From: Alphaproteobacteria bacterium
Lineage (GTDB): Bacteria; Pseudomonadota; Alphaproteobacteria; Rs-D84; CACZYB01
Assembly: GCA_016297965.1 (NCBI GenBank)
Contig: JAEDDP010000001.1
Coordinates: 145,432 to 209,431 of the forward strand
Direction of reading: 5' to 3'
Length of the DNA: 64,000 nt
In this document: positions 7,240 through 16,326 of the stretch, in pieces
How positions within the stretch are numbered: position 1 is the stretch's first letter
Layout of the letters: the number at the start of each line of letters is the position of its first letter
Notes under the pieces: generated by a model
Told to the model about the DNA's origin: nothing
The model's input: the letters and a program-made list of their open reading frames with translations, nothing else
Database searches by the model: none
Position numbers and translations under genes: made by a program

Positions 7240-8691
7240 TTATGCCTTAATAACAGAAACAAGAGTTGTGGCACCTTCTGTAAAGATAGATTTTGATGTT
7301 TCTGTACCCTTACCAAATGTAAGAACAAGTTCATCACCATCTTTTGCAAGTTTAAGATCCTTTGCAATCTTTCTTGAAAGGTCATCAATTTTGTCAGAAT
7401 CAGTTGATTCAACAACAACTGGTGTTATACCCCAGCAAAGAGCAACACGTCCAGCAACCTTATCATTTGTTGTCACGGCAACGATAGGTGCATTTGGTTT
7501 GTGTTTTGCAAGGTTAATTGCAGTTGTACCACTTGTTGTATATGCGAATACAGCCTTTGCATCTGTTTTCTTTGTGATTTCAGCAGCAGCAGAAGTCATA
7601 ACATCACCAAGTGTGTTTTCCTTAATTTCACTTGTGTATGCATCAACATACTTTCTGTATTCTGGATCTGCTTCTACTTGTTTGATGATAGATGACATCA
7701 TCTTTACAGCATCAACAGGGTATTTACCTTGTGCTGTTTCAGCGGACAACATAACGCAATCTGTGCATTCGTAAACTGCATTTGCAACGTCGGATGCTTC
7801 GGCACGTGTTGGGAATGTGTTATCAATCATTGATTCCAACATATGTGTTGCAACGATAACAGGTTTTCTTTTTTCACGGCAAAGCTTTATCATTCTTTTT
7901 TGAAGTATTGGAACCATTTGTGGTTCAACTTCTACACCAAGGTCACCACGTGCAACCATAATACCATCTGTAAGGTCAACGATTTCATCAAGGTAATCAA
8001 GAGCAGCAGTTGGTTTTTCAATCTTACATACCAAAGCGGCACGACCGTTAATAATCTTTTTTGCATAACGAACATCGTCTGGTGTTTGAACGAATGAAGC
8101 AGCAATCCAATCAACGCCAAGGGATAGTGCGAATTCCAAATCGTCCAAATCTTTTTCTGTGAATACAGGAAGATTTACAACAGTGTTTGGAAGGTTGAAA
8201 CCTTTTCTGTCGGAAATTTTACCGCCAACGATAACCTTTGTTTTAACGCTTCCGGCAGTTTTTTCAATAACTTGAACCTTAATTTTACCATCGTTGATAA
8301 GAACGTAATCACCAACCTTTAATGCGTCAAGAATTGCAACATTTGGAAGTTGAACACGTGTTGAATCGCCAAGTTCTTCGTTGTTATCAAAAGTAAATTC
8401 TTGACCATCTTCAAGCATTTCAAATTCGTTTTTGAATTTACCAACACGAAGCTTTGGACCTTGCATATCGGCAAGAATACCAATCTTTTTACCAAGTTCT
8501 TTTTCAATTCTTTTTATATTATCAAATCTTTTTTTGTGGTCTTCGTGTGAACCATGAGAGAAGTTCAAACGGCATACGTTTACACCAGCTTCAATAACAG
8601 CTTTAAGGTTTTCATATTCCTCAGTTGAAGGACCAATAGTTGCTACGATTTTGGTAAATCTGTAATTATCATCAAGATTTTTCAAATCCAT
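7240..8691 (-). CDS. pyk: pyruvate kinase
   Basis: 483 residues. Seen: KIVATIGPSTE at the start, NFSHGSHEDH, the B domain, the catalytic K in ALVCKIEKPTA, the GIMVARGDLGVEV signature, and RAEASDVANAVYECTDCVMLSAETAQGKYPVDAV. The C-terminal allosteric domain is present (KAVFAYTTSGTTA...). It converts PEP and ADP to pyruvate and ATP in glycolysis. The length is normal for the type II enzyme. It is a stand-alone gene between a sugar dehydrogenase and gapR. Confidence 0.97.
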   Translation of the reverse strand: MDLKNLDDNYRFTKIVATIGPSTEEYENLKAVIEAGVNVCRLNFSHGSHEDHKKRFDNIKRIEKELGKKIGILADMQGPKLRVGKFKNEFEMLEDGQEFTFDNNEELGDSTRVQLPNVAILDALKVGDYVLINDGKIKVQVIEKTAGSVKTKVIVGGKISDRKGFNLPNTVVNLPVFTEKDLDDLEFALSLGVDWIAASFVQTPDDVRYAKKIINGRAALVCKIEKPTAALDYLDEIVDLTDGIMVARGDLGVEVEPQMVPILQKRMIKLCREKRKPVIVATHMLESMIDNTFPTRAEASDVANAVYECTDCVMLSAETAQGKYPVDAVKMMSSIIKQVEADPEYRKYVDAYTSEIKENTLGDVMTSAAAEITKKTDAKAVFAYTTSGTTAINLAKHKPNAPIVAVTTNDKVAGRVALCWGITPVVVESTDSDKIDDLSRKIAKDLKLAKDGDELVLTFGKGTETSKSIFTEGATTLVSVIKA

Positions 8692-8825
8692 TTTTTACAT
8701 CCTTTTCGTTTTGTTTCTTTTTTTTATTTTTTACTTGTAGTTAAGTAATTTTACGGCTAATATAATACATTATATTTTAAGTTTTACAACTTATTTTATT
8801 AACTTTTTTGAAAAAGGAGAAACAA

Positions 8826-9068
8826 ATGGCAAAAACAGATGGAATTCAAGCAGAACAACTAAACAGCTTTATGGATAGAATTGAAAGATTGGAAGAAGAA
8901 ATGGCAAATATCAGAAGTGATATTCGTGAAATTTATGCCGAAGCAAAAAGTGTTGGTTATGATCCAAAGATTATGAGGGTTGTTTTAAGATTAAAGAAGC
9001 TTGACGAAGCGGATAGGGTAGAACTTGACGAATTAACAGAAACCTATCGTGCAGCATTGAATGTTTAG
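8826..9068 (+). CDS. gapR: GapR, DUF2312 nucleoid-associated protein
   Basis: 80 residues with the DUF2312 pattern: LNSFMDRIERLEEEMANIRSDIREIYAEAKSVGYDPKIMR, then VVLRLKKLDEADRVELDE. In Caulobacter, GapR is a tetrameric clamp that binds overtwisted AT-rich DNA ahead of replication and transcription. The family is typical of Alphaproteobacteria. ATG 8826 is preferred over the upstream in-frame TTG at 8808 because AAAAAGGAGA lies just before it. The predicted protein is a coiled-coil bundle. Confidence 0.9.
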   Translation: MAKTDGIQAEQLNSFMDRIERLEEEMANIRSDIREIYAEAKSVGYDPKIMRVVLRLKKLDEADRVELDELTETYRAALNV

Positions 9069-9096
9069 TTAATTTAGTTTTATTTAATACATTTTG

Positions 9097-9130
9097 AAAA
9101 TCCCCGCCTTTTTTGACGGGGAGTTTTTTT
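9097..9130 (+). terminator. intrinsic terminator after gapR
   Basis: TCCCCG / CGGGGA stem with a T-rich loop, followed by a long T run. Confidence 0.75.
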
Positions 9131-9216
9131 TGTTGGTGTTGGATAATAAAAACTTTTCCTTGTACCATTCCGAATTTATTTCGGAAACTTTTTCTTTTAC
9201 TCTCGTTCCTCTAACG

Positions 9217-9243
9217 GATTTTGAAACAAGTTCAGGATGACGG
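9217..9243 (+). repeat. degenerate palindromic intergenic repeat
   Basis: The minus strand reads GTCATCCTGAACTTGTTTCA then AAATC. This is the core of a palindromic repeat (CCTGAAC-TTG-TTTCAGG) known from intergenic regions of several alphaproteobacteria; here one arm has decayed. No second copy was noticed in the window. The identification is from memory of the consensus. Confidence 0.4.
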
Positions 9244-9400
9244 GTGGACCGTGGGCTGGCGGACATTCGGTCCAACTTTACGGACGGATGCCTTCCGCAC
9301 ACACAATACATGCTCCATCACACCTGCCTGCACGCACCAGAAACTCTGGACTGCTGGCGGATGGTCTCCATCACCTATGGAGTGGGGGAGAAGCTATCAC
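9244..9400. other. GC-rich, hairpin-containing gene-free patch
   Basis: Clearly richer in G and C than its surroundings. It contains perfect hairpins GGACCG / CGGTCC (9246-9273) and CTCCAT / ATGGAG (9366-9382). Three overlapping reading frames are open by chance of composition; none has a ribosome site or protein-like sequence. It may be part of the candidate RNA downstream, or acquired DNA. Confidence 0.4.
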
Positions 9401-9489
9401 ACAAAATTCTCCCATATATTTTTTGGGAAATAAAAATGAAAAATAATTTCCAATCATTCCCCAAATCAAAACACCAATCCTCCGTTTGC

Positions 9490-9800
9490 ATAAAATAAAC
9501 GTGGCTTGCTTTTTTATTTTTCCTTCGTACTAAAAATTAGCTGGGGAGTTCGTAAATCATATGTTCTGAAATGCTCCTATGGATTTTAGAATACAAAATA
9601 AAGTATTCCTGTTGTATAGCCATAGCTCCCCAACCACATAGGTTGAGGAAATAGTCGTCAACAACCGTTCAAAAGATGAACGGAACAACTCTCGGTGCTA
9701 TTTTTACCGCTATACTTCAAGAGCTTCTGACAGCTCCGTACCAAATTTCGGTACTGTTAATACACTTAGTGTATCGCAATCTATTCTATATATTTTTTTC
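9490..9800 (+). ncRNA. candidate structured RNA, relative of the element at 63.7-64.0 kb
   Basis: No gene fits here. Starting at 9543, 19 of 20 bases match the minus strand at 63861-63842 (GGGGAGTTCG-A/T-AAATCATAT). In both copies GGGGAG pairs with a later CTCCCC (9626-9631 here), followed by a hairpin, a GGAA-x-TA segment, a further hairpin (CCGTTC / GAACGG here) and a CTTC-GACAG-type block (about 9723-9732). A GTACC / GGTAC hairpin and an A/T-rich tail with a T run follow. The conserved layout with changed stem sequences is what a structural RNA would show. Ends are uncertain and the family is unknown to me. Confidence 0.45.
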
Positions 9801-9811
9801 ATAAATCAAGA

Positions 9812-9848
9812 ATAAAAAAACTCCGCCTTTTAAAAAAGACGGAGTTTA
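9812..9848 (-). terminator. intrinsic terminator of rpsA
   Basis: Minus-strand AACTCCGTCTTTT / AAAAGGCGGAGTT stem followed by a T run. Confidence 0.8.
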
Positions 9849-9866
9849 TAAAGAATTTCAAAAAAT

Positions 9867-11579
9867 TTATTTCTTTGATTTCTTTTCTGCTTCTTTTATT
9901 GATGCACCAAGGATGTCCCCTAAAAGAGCACCAGTGTCAGTTGAGCCATATTCCTTCATTATCTTTTTCTCTTCTTCTATTTCATAAGCACGAATAGATA
10001 ATGTAAGTTGCATTGTTTTGTTGTCAATTGCAGTAATTTTAGCGTCAACCTTTTCATCAACAGCGAATCTGTCTGGTCTTTGTTCTGACTTTGTCTTTGA
10101 AAGATCATTTGTTTTAATGAAACCAGGAAGTCCGTTAACATCAACTGCGATACCGTCTTCTTTGATTTCCTTTACAACACAGGTTACAATTTCACCCTTT
10201 TTTACACGATCAAGTGAAGATGCAACACGATCTTCCTTCAATTGTTTGATACCAAGAGAAATTCTTTCCTTATCAGCATCAATTTCAAGAATTTTTGTCT
10301 TGATTGTCATACCCTTTGAATAATCCTTTACGGCTTCTTCTGGGTTTTTATCCCAATCAATGTCAGATAGGTGAACCATACCGTCAAGGTCGTTTCCAAG
10401 GCTTACAAATATACCGAATTCAGTGATATTTTTGATTTCGCCTTCAATAATGTCGCCAACCTTGTGTGTTTCGGCGAATTCTTTCCATGGGTTTGGTGTG
10501 CATTGCTTTAAACCAAGTGAAATACGACGTTTTTCACGATCAATTTCAAGAATCATTACATCAACAGAATCGCCAGTTGAAATAACCTTTGATGGATGTA
10601 CATTCTTCTTTGTCCATGAAATTTCAGATACGTGTACAAGACCTTCAATACCATCATCCAAGTCAATGAATGCACCGTAATCTGTAAGGTTTGTTACTGT
10701 ACCCTTGTAAATCTTGCCAACTTCAAAGTTGTCAATGTTTTCCCATGGATCTTTTTCAAGTTGTTTCATACCAAGTGATACACGACCAGATTCTCTGTCA
10801 AAGTTGATAACTTTAACTGTAATTTTTTGACCAATTTGGAAAAGTTCGTTTGGATTTGAAACACGTTTCCATGAAATATCTGTGATATGTAAAAGACCAT
10901 CAACACCACCAAGGTCAATAAATACACCATAGTCAGTAATGTTTTTGATGATACCTTCCATAATATCGCCAATTTTAATGTTTTTGATGATTTCATCACG
11001 TTTTTCAGCTCTGTCACCTTCAAGGATTGCACGATGAGATACGATAAGATTTGATCTTAGTTTATCCATCTTTATAATCTTAAAGTCCATAGGTTTGTTC
11101 ATAAGAGCGTTTACATCCTTTACAGGATTGATGTCAAGTTGTGATGATGGCATAAATGCAGGGATTCCATTAAGATCAACAGTAAATCCACCACGTACAC
11201 GGTCTGTAATTTGACCAGTAACGATTTTGTTTTCTGCAACTTGTTTTTCAATTTCTTTCCATGTTTCTTCTTTTCTTGCCTTTTCACGGGAAGCAATAAG
11301 AAGACCATCACGACCTTCGTATCTTTCAACGTAAACATCAACGATGTCGCCAACCTTGATTTCATCGTTTCTGAATTCACGAATATCAATATGACCTTCG
11401 GATTTCAAACCAACGTTTACGATAACGAAGTCCTTTTTAATATCAACAATAGTACCCTTTGTTACATAACCTTCAAGTTTTGAAGAGTTTGTATACATAG
11501 AGTTAAATAATTCAGCAAAGTTTTCACCCGTTGAAAATAATTCTGCATCTGTATCGAAAATAGTTTTTTTAGCTTTCAT
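9867..11579 (-). CDS. rpsA: 30S ribosomal protein S1
   Basis: 570 residues with six S1 (OB-fold) domains recognisable by the repeated G-x-x-x-x-G-x-V, Y-G-x-F-I/V-D-L-G and G-L-x-H-x-S/T-D/E-I-S-W patterns, for example NITDYGVFIDLGGVDGLLHITDISW and NLTDYGAFIDLDDGIEGLVHVSEISW. The C-terminus is Lys-rich. S1 binds mRNA leaders and brings them to the 30S subunit. A 5' leader of about 130 bases precedes it and carries a hairpin near 11606-11628 (CCCGAAC / GTTCAGG on the minus strand), which may serve autogenous control. Downstream of cmk on the same strand, as in many proteobacteria. Confidence 0.95.
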   Translation of the reverse strand: MKAKKTIFDTDAELFSTGENFAELFNSMYTNSSKLEGYVTKGTIVDIKKDFVIVNVGLKSEGHIDIREFRNDEIKVGDIVDVYVERYEGRDGLLIASREKARKEETWKEIEKQVAENKIVTGQITDRVRGGFTVDLNGIPAFMPSSQLDINPVKDVNALMNKPMDFKIIKMDKLRSNLIVSHRAILEGDRAEKRDEIIKNIKIGDIMEGIIKNITDYGVFIDLGGVDGLLHITDISWKRVSNPNELFQIGQKITVKVINFDRESGRVSLGMKQLEKDPWENIDNFEVGKIYKGTVTNLTDYGAFIDLDDGIEGLVHVSEISWTKKNVHPSKVISTGDSVDVMILEIDREKRRISLGLKQCTPNPWKEFAETHKVGDIIEGEIKNITEFGIFVSLGNDLDGMVHLSDIDWDKNPEEAVKDYSKGMTIKTKILEIDADKERISLGIKQLKEDRVASSLDRVKKGEIVTCVVKEIKEDGIAVDVNGLPGFIKTNDLSKTKSEQRPDRFAVDEKVDAKITAIDNKTMQLTLSIRAYEIEEEKKIMKEYGSTDTGALLGDILGASIKEAEKKSKK

Positions 11580-11751
11580 TGTAATTTTCTTTTTAGATGT
11601 TGGCCTGAACCTTAAAAAGTTCGGGACTTGTATGGTTAATATTCACGTTTAGATACAGCATACCCTGTAAATAAAGTGTCTTTTTATAAAAAAGTATGTG
11701 AATCATAGTATGAAACAATTAAAGAGTCAAGAAAAAAGGAGGTAAAAGAAA

Positions 11752-11778
11752 TAAAAAAATGCCCTTTTTTCAGGGCAT
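11752..11778 (-). terminator. intrinsic terminator of cmk
   Basis: Minus-strand ATGCCCT / AGGGCAT stem with an A-rich loop and a T run. Confidence 0.7.
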
Positions 11779-11786
11779 TATGTTTT

Positions 11787-12482
11787 TTAATCAAATGTTA
11801 TATGTAATCGTTCATCAATGATTTTTTTTGCGACCTCAAACGTTTGTTCCTTACTATTTTCGGATGTGTTTATAACGATTGCGTCGTCGGCCTGTTTCAT
11901 TGGGCTTGTCGCACGGGTACGGTCGGCTTCATCCCTTGCGATGATGGAGGCAAGAACCTCCTGATATGAGGCACTTTCACCTTGATCCAAATATTCCTTT
12001 AATCTTCGGCTTGCCCTTGTTTCTGGGCTTGCGGTGATAAAGAATTTTACAGGAGCATTTGGGCAAATTACGGTTCCTATGTCGCGACCTTCTATTACCG
12101 CACCCTTTGCCTTTCGTCCATCAGGAAGGTCAGGTGGATTTGTTCCAAAATCAATTTGGTATTTCCTCATAATAGTACGAATTTCGGGAATTTTTGCAAC
12201 GGATGCAACATATTTATTGGTAAGTTGAGAGCGAATCTTTGGATTTTTGGCATATTCCAAAATTTTGTGGGTATCGGATAATTTTTGGGTAAGGGCGATT
12301 GCGAATTCCAAATTTATATCATCCATATTTTGTTCCATTTCAATCATACATAATGTAATTGCACGGTAAAGGCTTCCAGTGTCAAGGCCGGCAAAACCAT
12401 AATGTTCACAAAGCTTTTTGGTTAGGGTTCCCTTTCCGGCACCTGCGGGTCCGTCAATTGCAATTATATTTGTATTAGCCAT
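11787..12482 (-). CDS. cmk: cytidylate kinase
   Basis: 231 residues with the P-loop IDGPAGAGKGTLTKKL at the N-terminus, the LDTGSLYRA nucleoside-binding block, KGAVIEGRDIGTVICPNAPVKFFITASPETRASRR and the later RDEADRTRATSPMKQADDA, all typical of Cmk. It phosphorylates CMP and dCMP. The cmk-rpsA order is a classic arrangement, although a terminator and about 200 bases separate them here, so rpsA probably has its own promoter. Confidence 0.95.
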   Translation of the reverse strand: MANTNIIAIDGPAGAGKGTLTKKLCEHYGFAGLDTGSLYRAITLCMIEMEQNMDDINLEFAIALTQKLSDTHKILEYAKNPKIRSQLTNKYVASVAKIPEIRTIMRKYQIDFGTNPPDLPDGRKAKGAVIEGRDIGTVICPNAPVKFFITASPETRASRRLKEYLDQGESASYQEVLASIIARDEADRTRATSPMKQADDAIVINTSENSKEQTFEVAKKIIDERLHITFD

Positions 12483-12507
12483 AATATTATCTTCCTTCCA
12501 TAAGTTT

Positions 12508-12545
12508 AAAAAAAAGACCTACATCAATAAAAATGTAGGTCCAAA
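12508..12545 (-). terminator. intrinsic terminator of clpX
   Basis: GACCTACAT / ATGTAGGTC perfect 9-bp stem, T run on the minus strand. Confidence 0.8.
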
Positions 12546-12548
12546 ATT

Positions 12549-13799
12549 TTATACGACTTTTTTGTCCTTCTTTTTATCTTGATAGATTATAATAGGACTT
12601 TTTTCTTTTTCAACAACTTCTTTATCAACAATTACTTTTGTAATATTTTTGTTGTTTGGAATTTCAAACATTGTATCAAGAAGAAGGTTTTCAATTATTG
12701 AACGAAGTCCACGGGCGCCGGTTTTCCGCTTGATTGCCTTTTGTGCGATGGCTTCTAAACTGTCGTCTGTGAATTCAAGTTCAACATTTTCCATTTGGAA
12801 AAGAGTTTTATATTGTTTTACAAGGGCATTTTTAGGTTCAGTTAAAATTGAACATAATGCCTCCTTATTAAGGTCATCAAGGGTTACAATTATTGGCATA
12901 CGACCCATCATTTCTGGAATAATACCGAATTTGATGATGTCTTCCGGTTCAATTTTACCCAAAAGTTCGGAAACACTTCGTTCTTGTTTGGATGCGATTG
13001 TTGCACCAAAACCCATTGATGTCTTTTCGGTTCTTTTTTCAATGATTTTATCAATACCTTCAAATGCACCACCACAAATAAACAAAACGTTTGATGTATC
13101 AAACTGAATGAATTCTTGTTGTGGGTGTTTTCTTCCGCCCTGTGGTGGAACGGAAACAACGGCACCTTCAATCAATTTAAGAAGAGCTTGCTGTACGCCT
13201 TCACCACTTACATCACGGGTAAGTGAAGGATTGTCGGATTTACGTGAAATTTTATCAATTTCATCAATGTAAACGATACCCTTTTGTGCCTTTTCAACAT
13301 CGTAGTTTGTTGCTTGGAGAAGGCGAACAAGGATGTTTTCAACATCTTCACCAACGTATCCCGCCTCAGTCAATGTTGTTGCGTCGGCAATGGTGAATGG
13401 AACATCCAAAAATTTTGCCATAGTACTTGCAAGTAAGGTTTTACCACTTCCAGTTGGACCAATTAAAAGGATGTTTGATTTTTGAATGTCAACATCGTTT
13501 TGAACGGCCTTGTTATAAAGTCTTTTGTAATGATTATGTACGGCAACGGATAAAACCTTTTTCGCACGTTGTTGTCCGATTACATAGTCATCAAGATGTT
13601 CAAGAATTTCATGTGGAGTAGGCGTTTCAGATGTGCTTTCTGTTATCGCCTTTTTTTGTTCCTCATTTATAATATTCATACAAAGTTTGATACAGGAATC
13701 ACAAATGAAAACATTTGGTCCGGCGATAAGCTTTTTGGCTTCGTGTTGAGATTTTCCGCAAAAGGAACAATATTTTATATCTTTTGTTTCGTCAGTCAT
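12549..13799 (-). CDS. clpX: ATP-dependent Clp protease ATP-binding subunit ClpX
   Basis: 416 residues. The N-terminal C4 zinc-binding domain has Cys11, Cys14, Cys33 and Cys36. The AAA+ module shows Walker [23 protein letters not shown] (pore-loop region), Walker [12 protein letters not shown], sensor 1 and sensor 2 ([12 protein letters not shown]). ClpX unfolds tagged substrates for ClpP. clpP is not adjacent here, unlike in most alphaproteobacteria. ATG 13799 follows a GGAAAGA-type site. Confidence 0.97.
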   Translation of the reverse strand: MTDETKDIKYCSFCGKSQHEAKKLIAGPNVFICDSCIKLCMNIINEEQKKAITESTSETPTPHEILEHLDDYVIGQQRAKKVLSVAVHNHYKRLYNKAVQNDVDIQKSNILLIGPTGSGKTLLASTMAKFLDVPFTIADATTLTEAGYVGEDVENILVRLLQATNYDVEKAQKGIVYIDEIDKISRKSDNPSLTRDVSGEGVQQALLKLIEGAVVSVPPQGGRKHPQQEFIQFDTSNVLFICGGAFEGIDKIIEKRTEKTSMGFGATIASKQERSVSELLGKIEPEDIIKFGIIPEMMGRMPIIVTLDDLNKEALCSILTEPKNALVKQYKTLFQMENVELEFTDDSLEAIAQKAIKRKTGARGLRSIIENLLLDTMFEIPNNKNITKVIVDKEVVEKEKSPIIIYQDKKKDKKVV

Positions 13800-13905
13800 C
13801 TTTTATTCTTTCCTGTAATTTAAAATTGTTAACATTATATTGTATTTTAGGTGTTTTTTCAAATGAATTATTTTTGATTTATAACTAATTGAATAAACGG
13901 AATTT

Positions 13906-15678
13906 TTACTTTATTCCCAACATTTCATTTAATGATTTAAGCATATCTTCAATGGTATTTTTGTTTTTAAAGCCATCCAAGTTATACTCAGTCATCTTTC
14001 TTGCACTTGTTTCCAATGCACCAATTACTCCTTCATAATCAAATTCGCCTTCTGCTTTAACATCAGGGGTTCCATTGTAGTTGAATGTGTAATTAACGTT
14101 TTCATTTTCAACTTTTACGAATTCGGAGCAACTGTATTCTAAACTTTCGTTGTTTAGTTGGGCGATTACATTTTTATATTTTTCAATATCTTCGCTTGCC
14201 ATCAAATTCATATCCCCTATATTTGGAATGGAGATTTTGTTGTCTGGTTTGCGTTTGAATTTTGCAATTGTGTTAAGGAGTTTATCCAAGTTGTTGTGTG
14301 CGCGTGTTAAATCATCCCCCTTTATCTTTTTAATTGATGGAAGTTTATCAAGCATAGATAGGGCATTTTGTAGGGCAGAATGTACATCCTTAGTTATTTG
14401 GGCATTATCCGCTTTACATTCATTTGGCGCAAGGGATGCAAGCAAAGTTTTTATATCATTTTCCATTTGTGAAAGTTCGGAATTTACGTTTTTCTTTTTG
14501 TCGGATTTTTCCTTAATTACACCATAAATACCCTTGTCTTTAAGTTCCTGAGCTGCATTTGTGCCAAGTGCAACACCAACGGTGTTATTTACGGTAAAGT
14601 CAAACAAACCCTTTAATGCACCTTTCTTTGAAATTTCCTTTTCAAGGGCAGAGCGATTGTCCACAAGAGTGAATGTTGTGTCTTCCATATCAACCTTGAA
14701 ATTACGGCCACAGGCAGTTTCACCTTCGGTTACAAAGGTGTTGGCGATAGTAACAAGTTCACGTGGATAGGTTTGTGATTTTGTGTTAAGGTTTAAATCG
14801 GCAAGCTTTCCAATTTGACCGGAATAATTCCATGAATTATCACCAATGTTTGCAAAAAGGCTTGCGATTGTGGAGGAAAGTTTCTTTTTTCCCTGATACA
14901 TTGAACCGGTATCCAAAACGCCGTCGCTGTTGATTGTGGCACCGGAAAGAAAAGTTTTTTCGTCGCTGTCGGACCAATCATCAATGCTGATAGTTTTGTA
15001 TTTTTCAATGATTGCATCGCGACCGCATTTTTTATCAATTCCGCGGTCAAGTTCGGTTATCTTGGAGGCATCAAACATAGCCTTAAATGCGCCGTCGGCA
15101 GAGCTGTTTTTTTCGGCCTGAATATACATAAAGCAATCTTGGGCGGCGGAATATTTCGCCTTTGCCATATTACAATTTTTACGTTCCCTTATTTGTTGTT
15201 CGGAATATAAATCCCAAAGGTTTTCAACCAATTCCTCCTGAAATGGAGAACAAAAATTCATAAGATCCTTTCCATTGCAATTTTTGCCGGAAATTTCGGA
15301 TGTGATGGACGAAAGGTTTGGAAGTTCAAAGTTGAATGAAAGTTGAACCTTTACCTTGCTTTTACATGGATAGGTTTCACAATATTTTTTTAATCCTTCG
15401 GATACGGCGATGGCGCATTTTCGTTTTGCAAGAAGGTTTGTGGATGATGGAACCGTGCCACAGATAAGGTTTGCATCATTGGAAATTGTCGTTCCGGTTG
15501 TTGTGGTTGTTTGTCCGGTATAGCGAGAATTTGATGAACTTAATGTTCCGCGTACGGATGTTTTTGACATAGTGGCGGAACGTTTTGAACGGTTTGACCT
15601 TCTTGGTGCAGACGAAACATTGGTATCAAAAAATATACCAACGATTAAAAACAAAGATGTGAACCAAGTTTTTTTCAT
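13906..15678 (-). CDS. exported Cys-rich protein with post-signal Arg/Ser segment (family member 1)
   Basis: 590 residues. The signal peptide (about 1-24, ending SSA) is followed at once by an Arg/Ser/Lys-rich stretch (PRRSNRSKRSA) and a Thr/Ser-rich low-complexity part. The body contains many Cys and the block ELVTIANTFVTEGETACGRNF followed by TLVDNRSALEKEISKKGALKGL, which has counterparts in the genes at 18876 and 20387. The C-terminal half is helical and charged. I do not recognise a described family. Export to the periplasm or beyond with disulfides is the likely state. Confidence 0.7.
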   Translation of the reverse strand: MKKTWFTSLFLIVGIFFDTNVSSAPRRSNRSKRSATMSKTSVRGTLSSSNSRYTGQTTTTTGTTISNDANLICGTVPSSTNLLAKRKCAIAVSEGLKKYCETYPCKSKVKVQLSFNFELPNLSSITSEISGKNCNGKDLMNFCSPFQEELVENLWDLYSEQQIRERKNCNMAKAKYSAAQDCFMYIQAEKNSSADGAFKAMFDASKITELDRGIDKKCGRDAIIEKYKTISIDDWSDSDEKTFLSGATINSDGVLDTGSMYQGKKKLSSTIASLFANIGDNSWNYSGQIGKLADLNLNTKSQTYPRELVTIANTFVTEGETACGRNFKVDMEDTTFTLVDNRSALEKEISKKGALKGLFDFTVNNTVGVALGTNAAQELKDKGIYGVIKEKSDKKKNVNSELSQMENDIKTLLASLAPNECKADNAQITKDVHSALQNALSMLDKLPSIKKIKGDDLTRAHNNLDKLLNTIAKFKRKPDNKISIPNIGDMNLMASEDIEKYKNVIAQLNNESLEYSCSEFVKVENENVNYTFNYNGTPDVKAEGEFDYEGVIGALETSARKMTEYNLDGFKNKNTIEDMLKSLNEMLGIK

Positions 15679-15723
15679 ACCTTTAATTATACTATAATTT
15701 TTAAGTTAATAAAAGCCCTTTTT

Positions 15724-16326
15724 TTAGAAATTGTTTATTTCCTTTAACGCCATTTTTATAAGGTCGTTCATTCCAATCATTGGGTTTTTGTTTATAAGGT
15801 TCATTACAACCTCAAAACTTTGCGATCTGGTATAGCCAAGGTTGGAAAGGGCGGAAATTGCATCTTCGGCGATGGAATCGTTTTTCATTTCCCGTGAAAT
15901 GCCGGCAAGTTCAAGGTTTATGTTTGTTTTTTGAACCTTGTCCTTTAATTCCTGAACTATACGTTCGGCGGTCTTTTTCCCAATGCCATTTGCCGTTGTG
16001 AATGAAACGGCATCACCGGATAAAATAGCGGTGGAAATTTGTTGTGGGGTAAGGGCGGAAAGTATGGCAAGTCCGGCCTTTGGTCCGATACCCTGTACCA
16101 AAGTCAAAAGGTTAAAAAATTCGTGTTCGGTTTGGGTGGCAAAACCGTAAAGTGTGATACTGTCTTCACGTACTATTGTTTCAATCCAAAGTGTAAGAGG
16201 AGTGTTTAAGGTTAGTTTTGATATTGTCTTTTGTGGCACAAATACACCATAGCCAACACCGTTCACATCAAGTATTATTTGTGTTTCCGAAAGTGTGTCA
16301 ACAATGCCCTTTAATTTTGAAATCAT
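15724..16326 (-). CDS. ruvA: Holliday junction branch migration protein RuvA
   Basis: 200 residues: N-terminal OB-fold (MISKLKGIVDTLSETQIILDVNGVGYGVFV), tandem helix-hairpin-helix region (LVQGIGPKAGLAILSAL, TANGIGKKTAERIVQELKDK) and the C-terminal RuvB-binding domain (AISALSNLGY...). RuvA tetramers hold the junction for RuvB. Its ATG overlaps the stop of the upstream exported-protein gene (TAATG), so it should be translationally coupled to it. ruvB and ruvC are not adjacent. Confidence 0.95.
   Translation of the reverse strand: MISKLKGIVDTLSETQIILDVNGVGYGVFVPQKTISKLTLNTPLTLWIETIVREDSITLYGFATQTEHEFFNLLTLVQGIGPKAGLAILSALTPQQISTAILSGDAVSFTTANGIGKKTAERIVQELKDKVQKTNINLELAGISREMKNDSIAEDAISALSNLGYTRSQSFEVVMNLINKNPMIGMNDLIKMALKEINNF

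Noticed and set aside
9221..9498. Three overlapping plus-strand frames of 69-84 residues in the GC-rich patch
   Set aside because: All three frames are open together, none has a ribosome site or sensible protein sequence, and hairpins lie inside.
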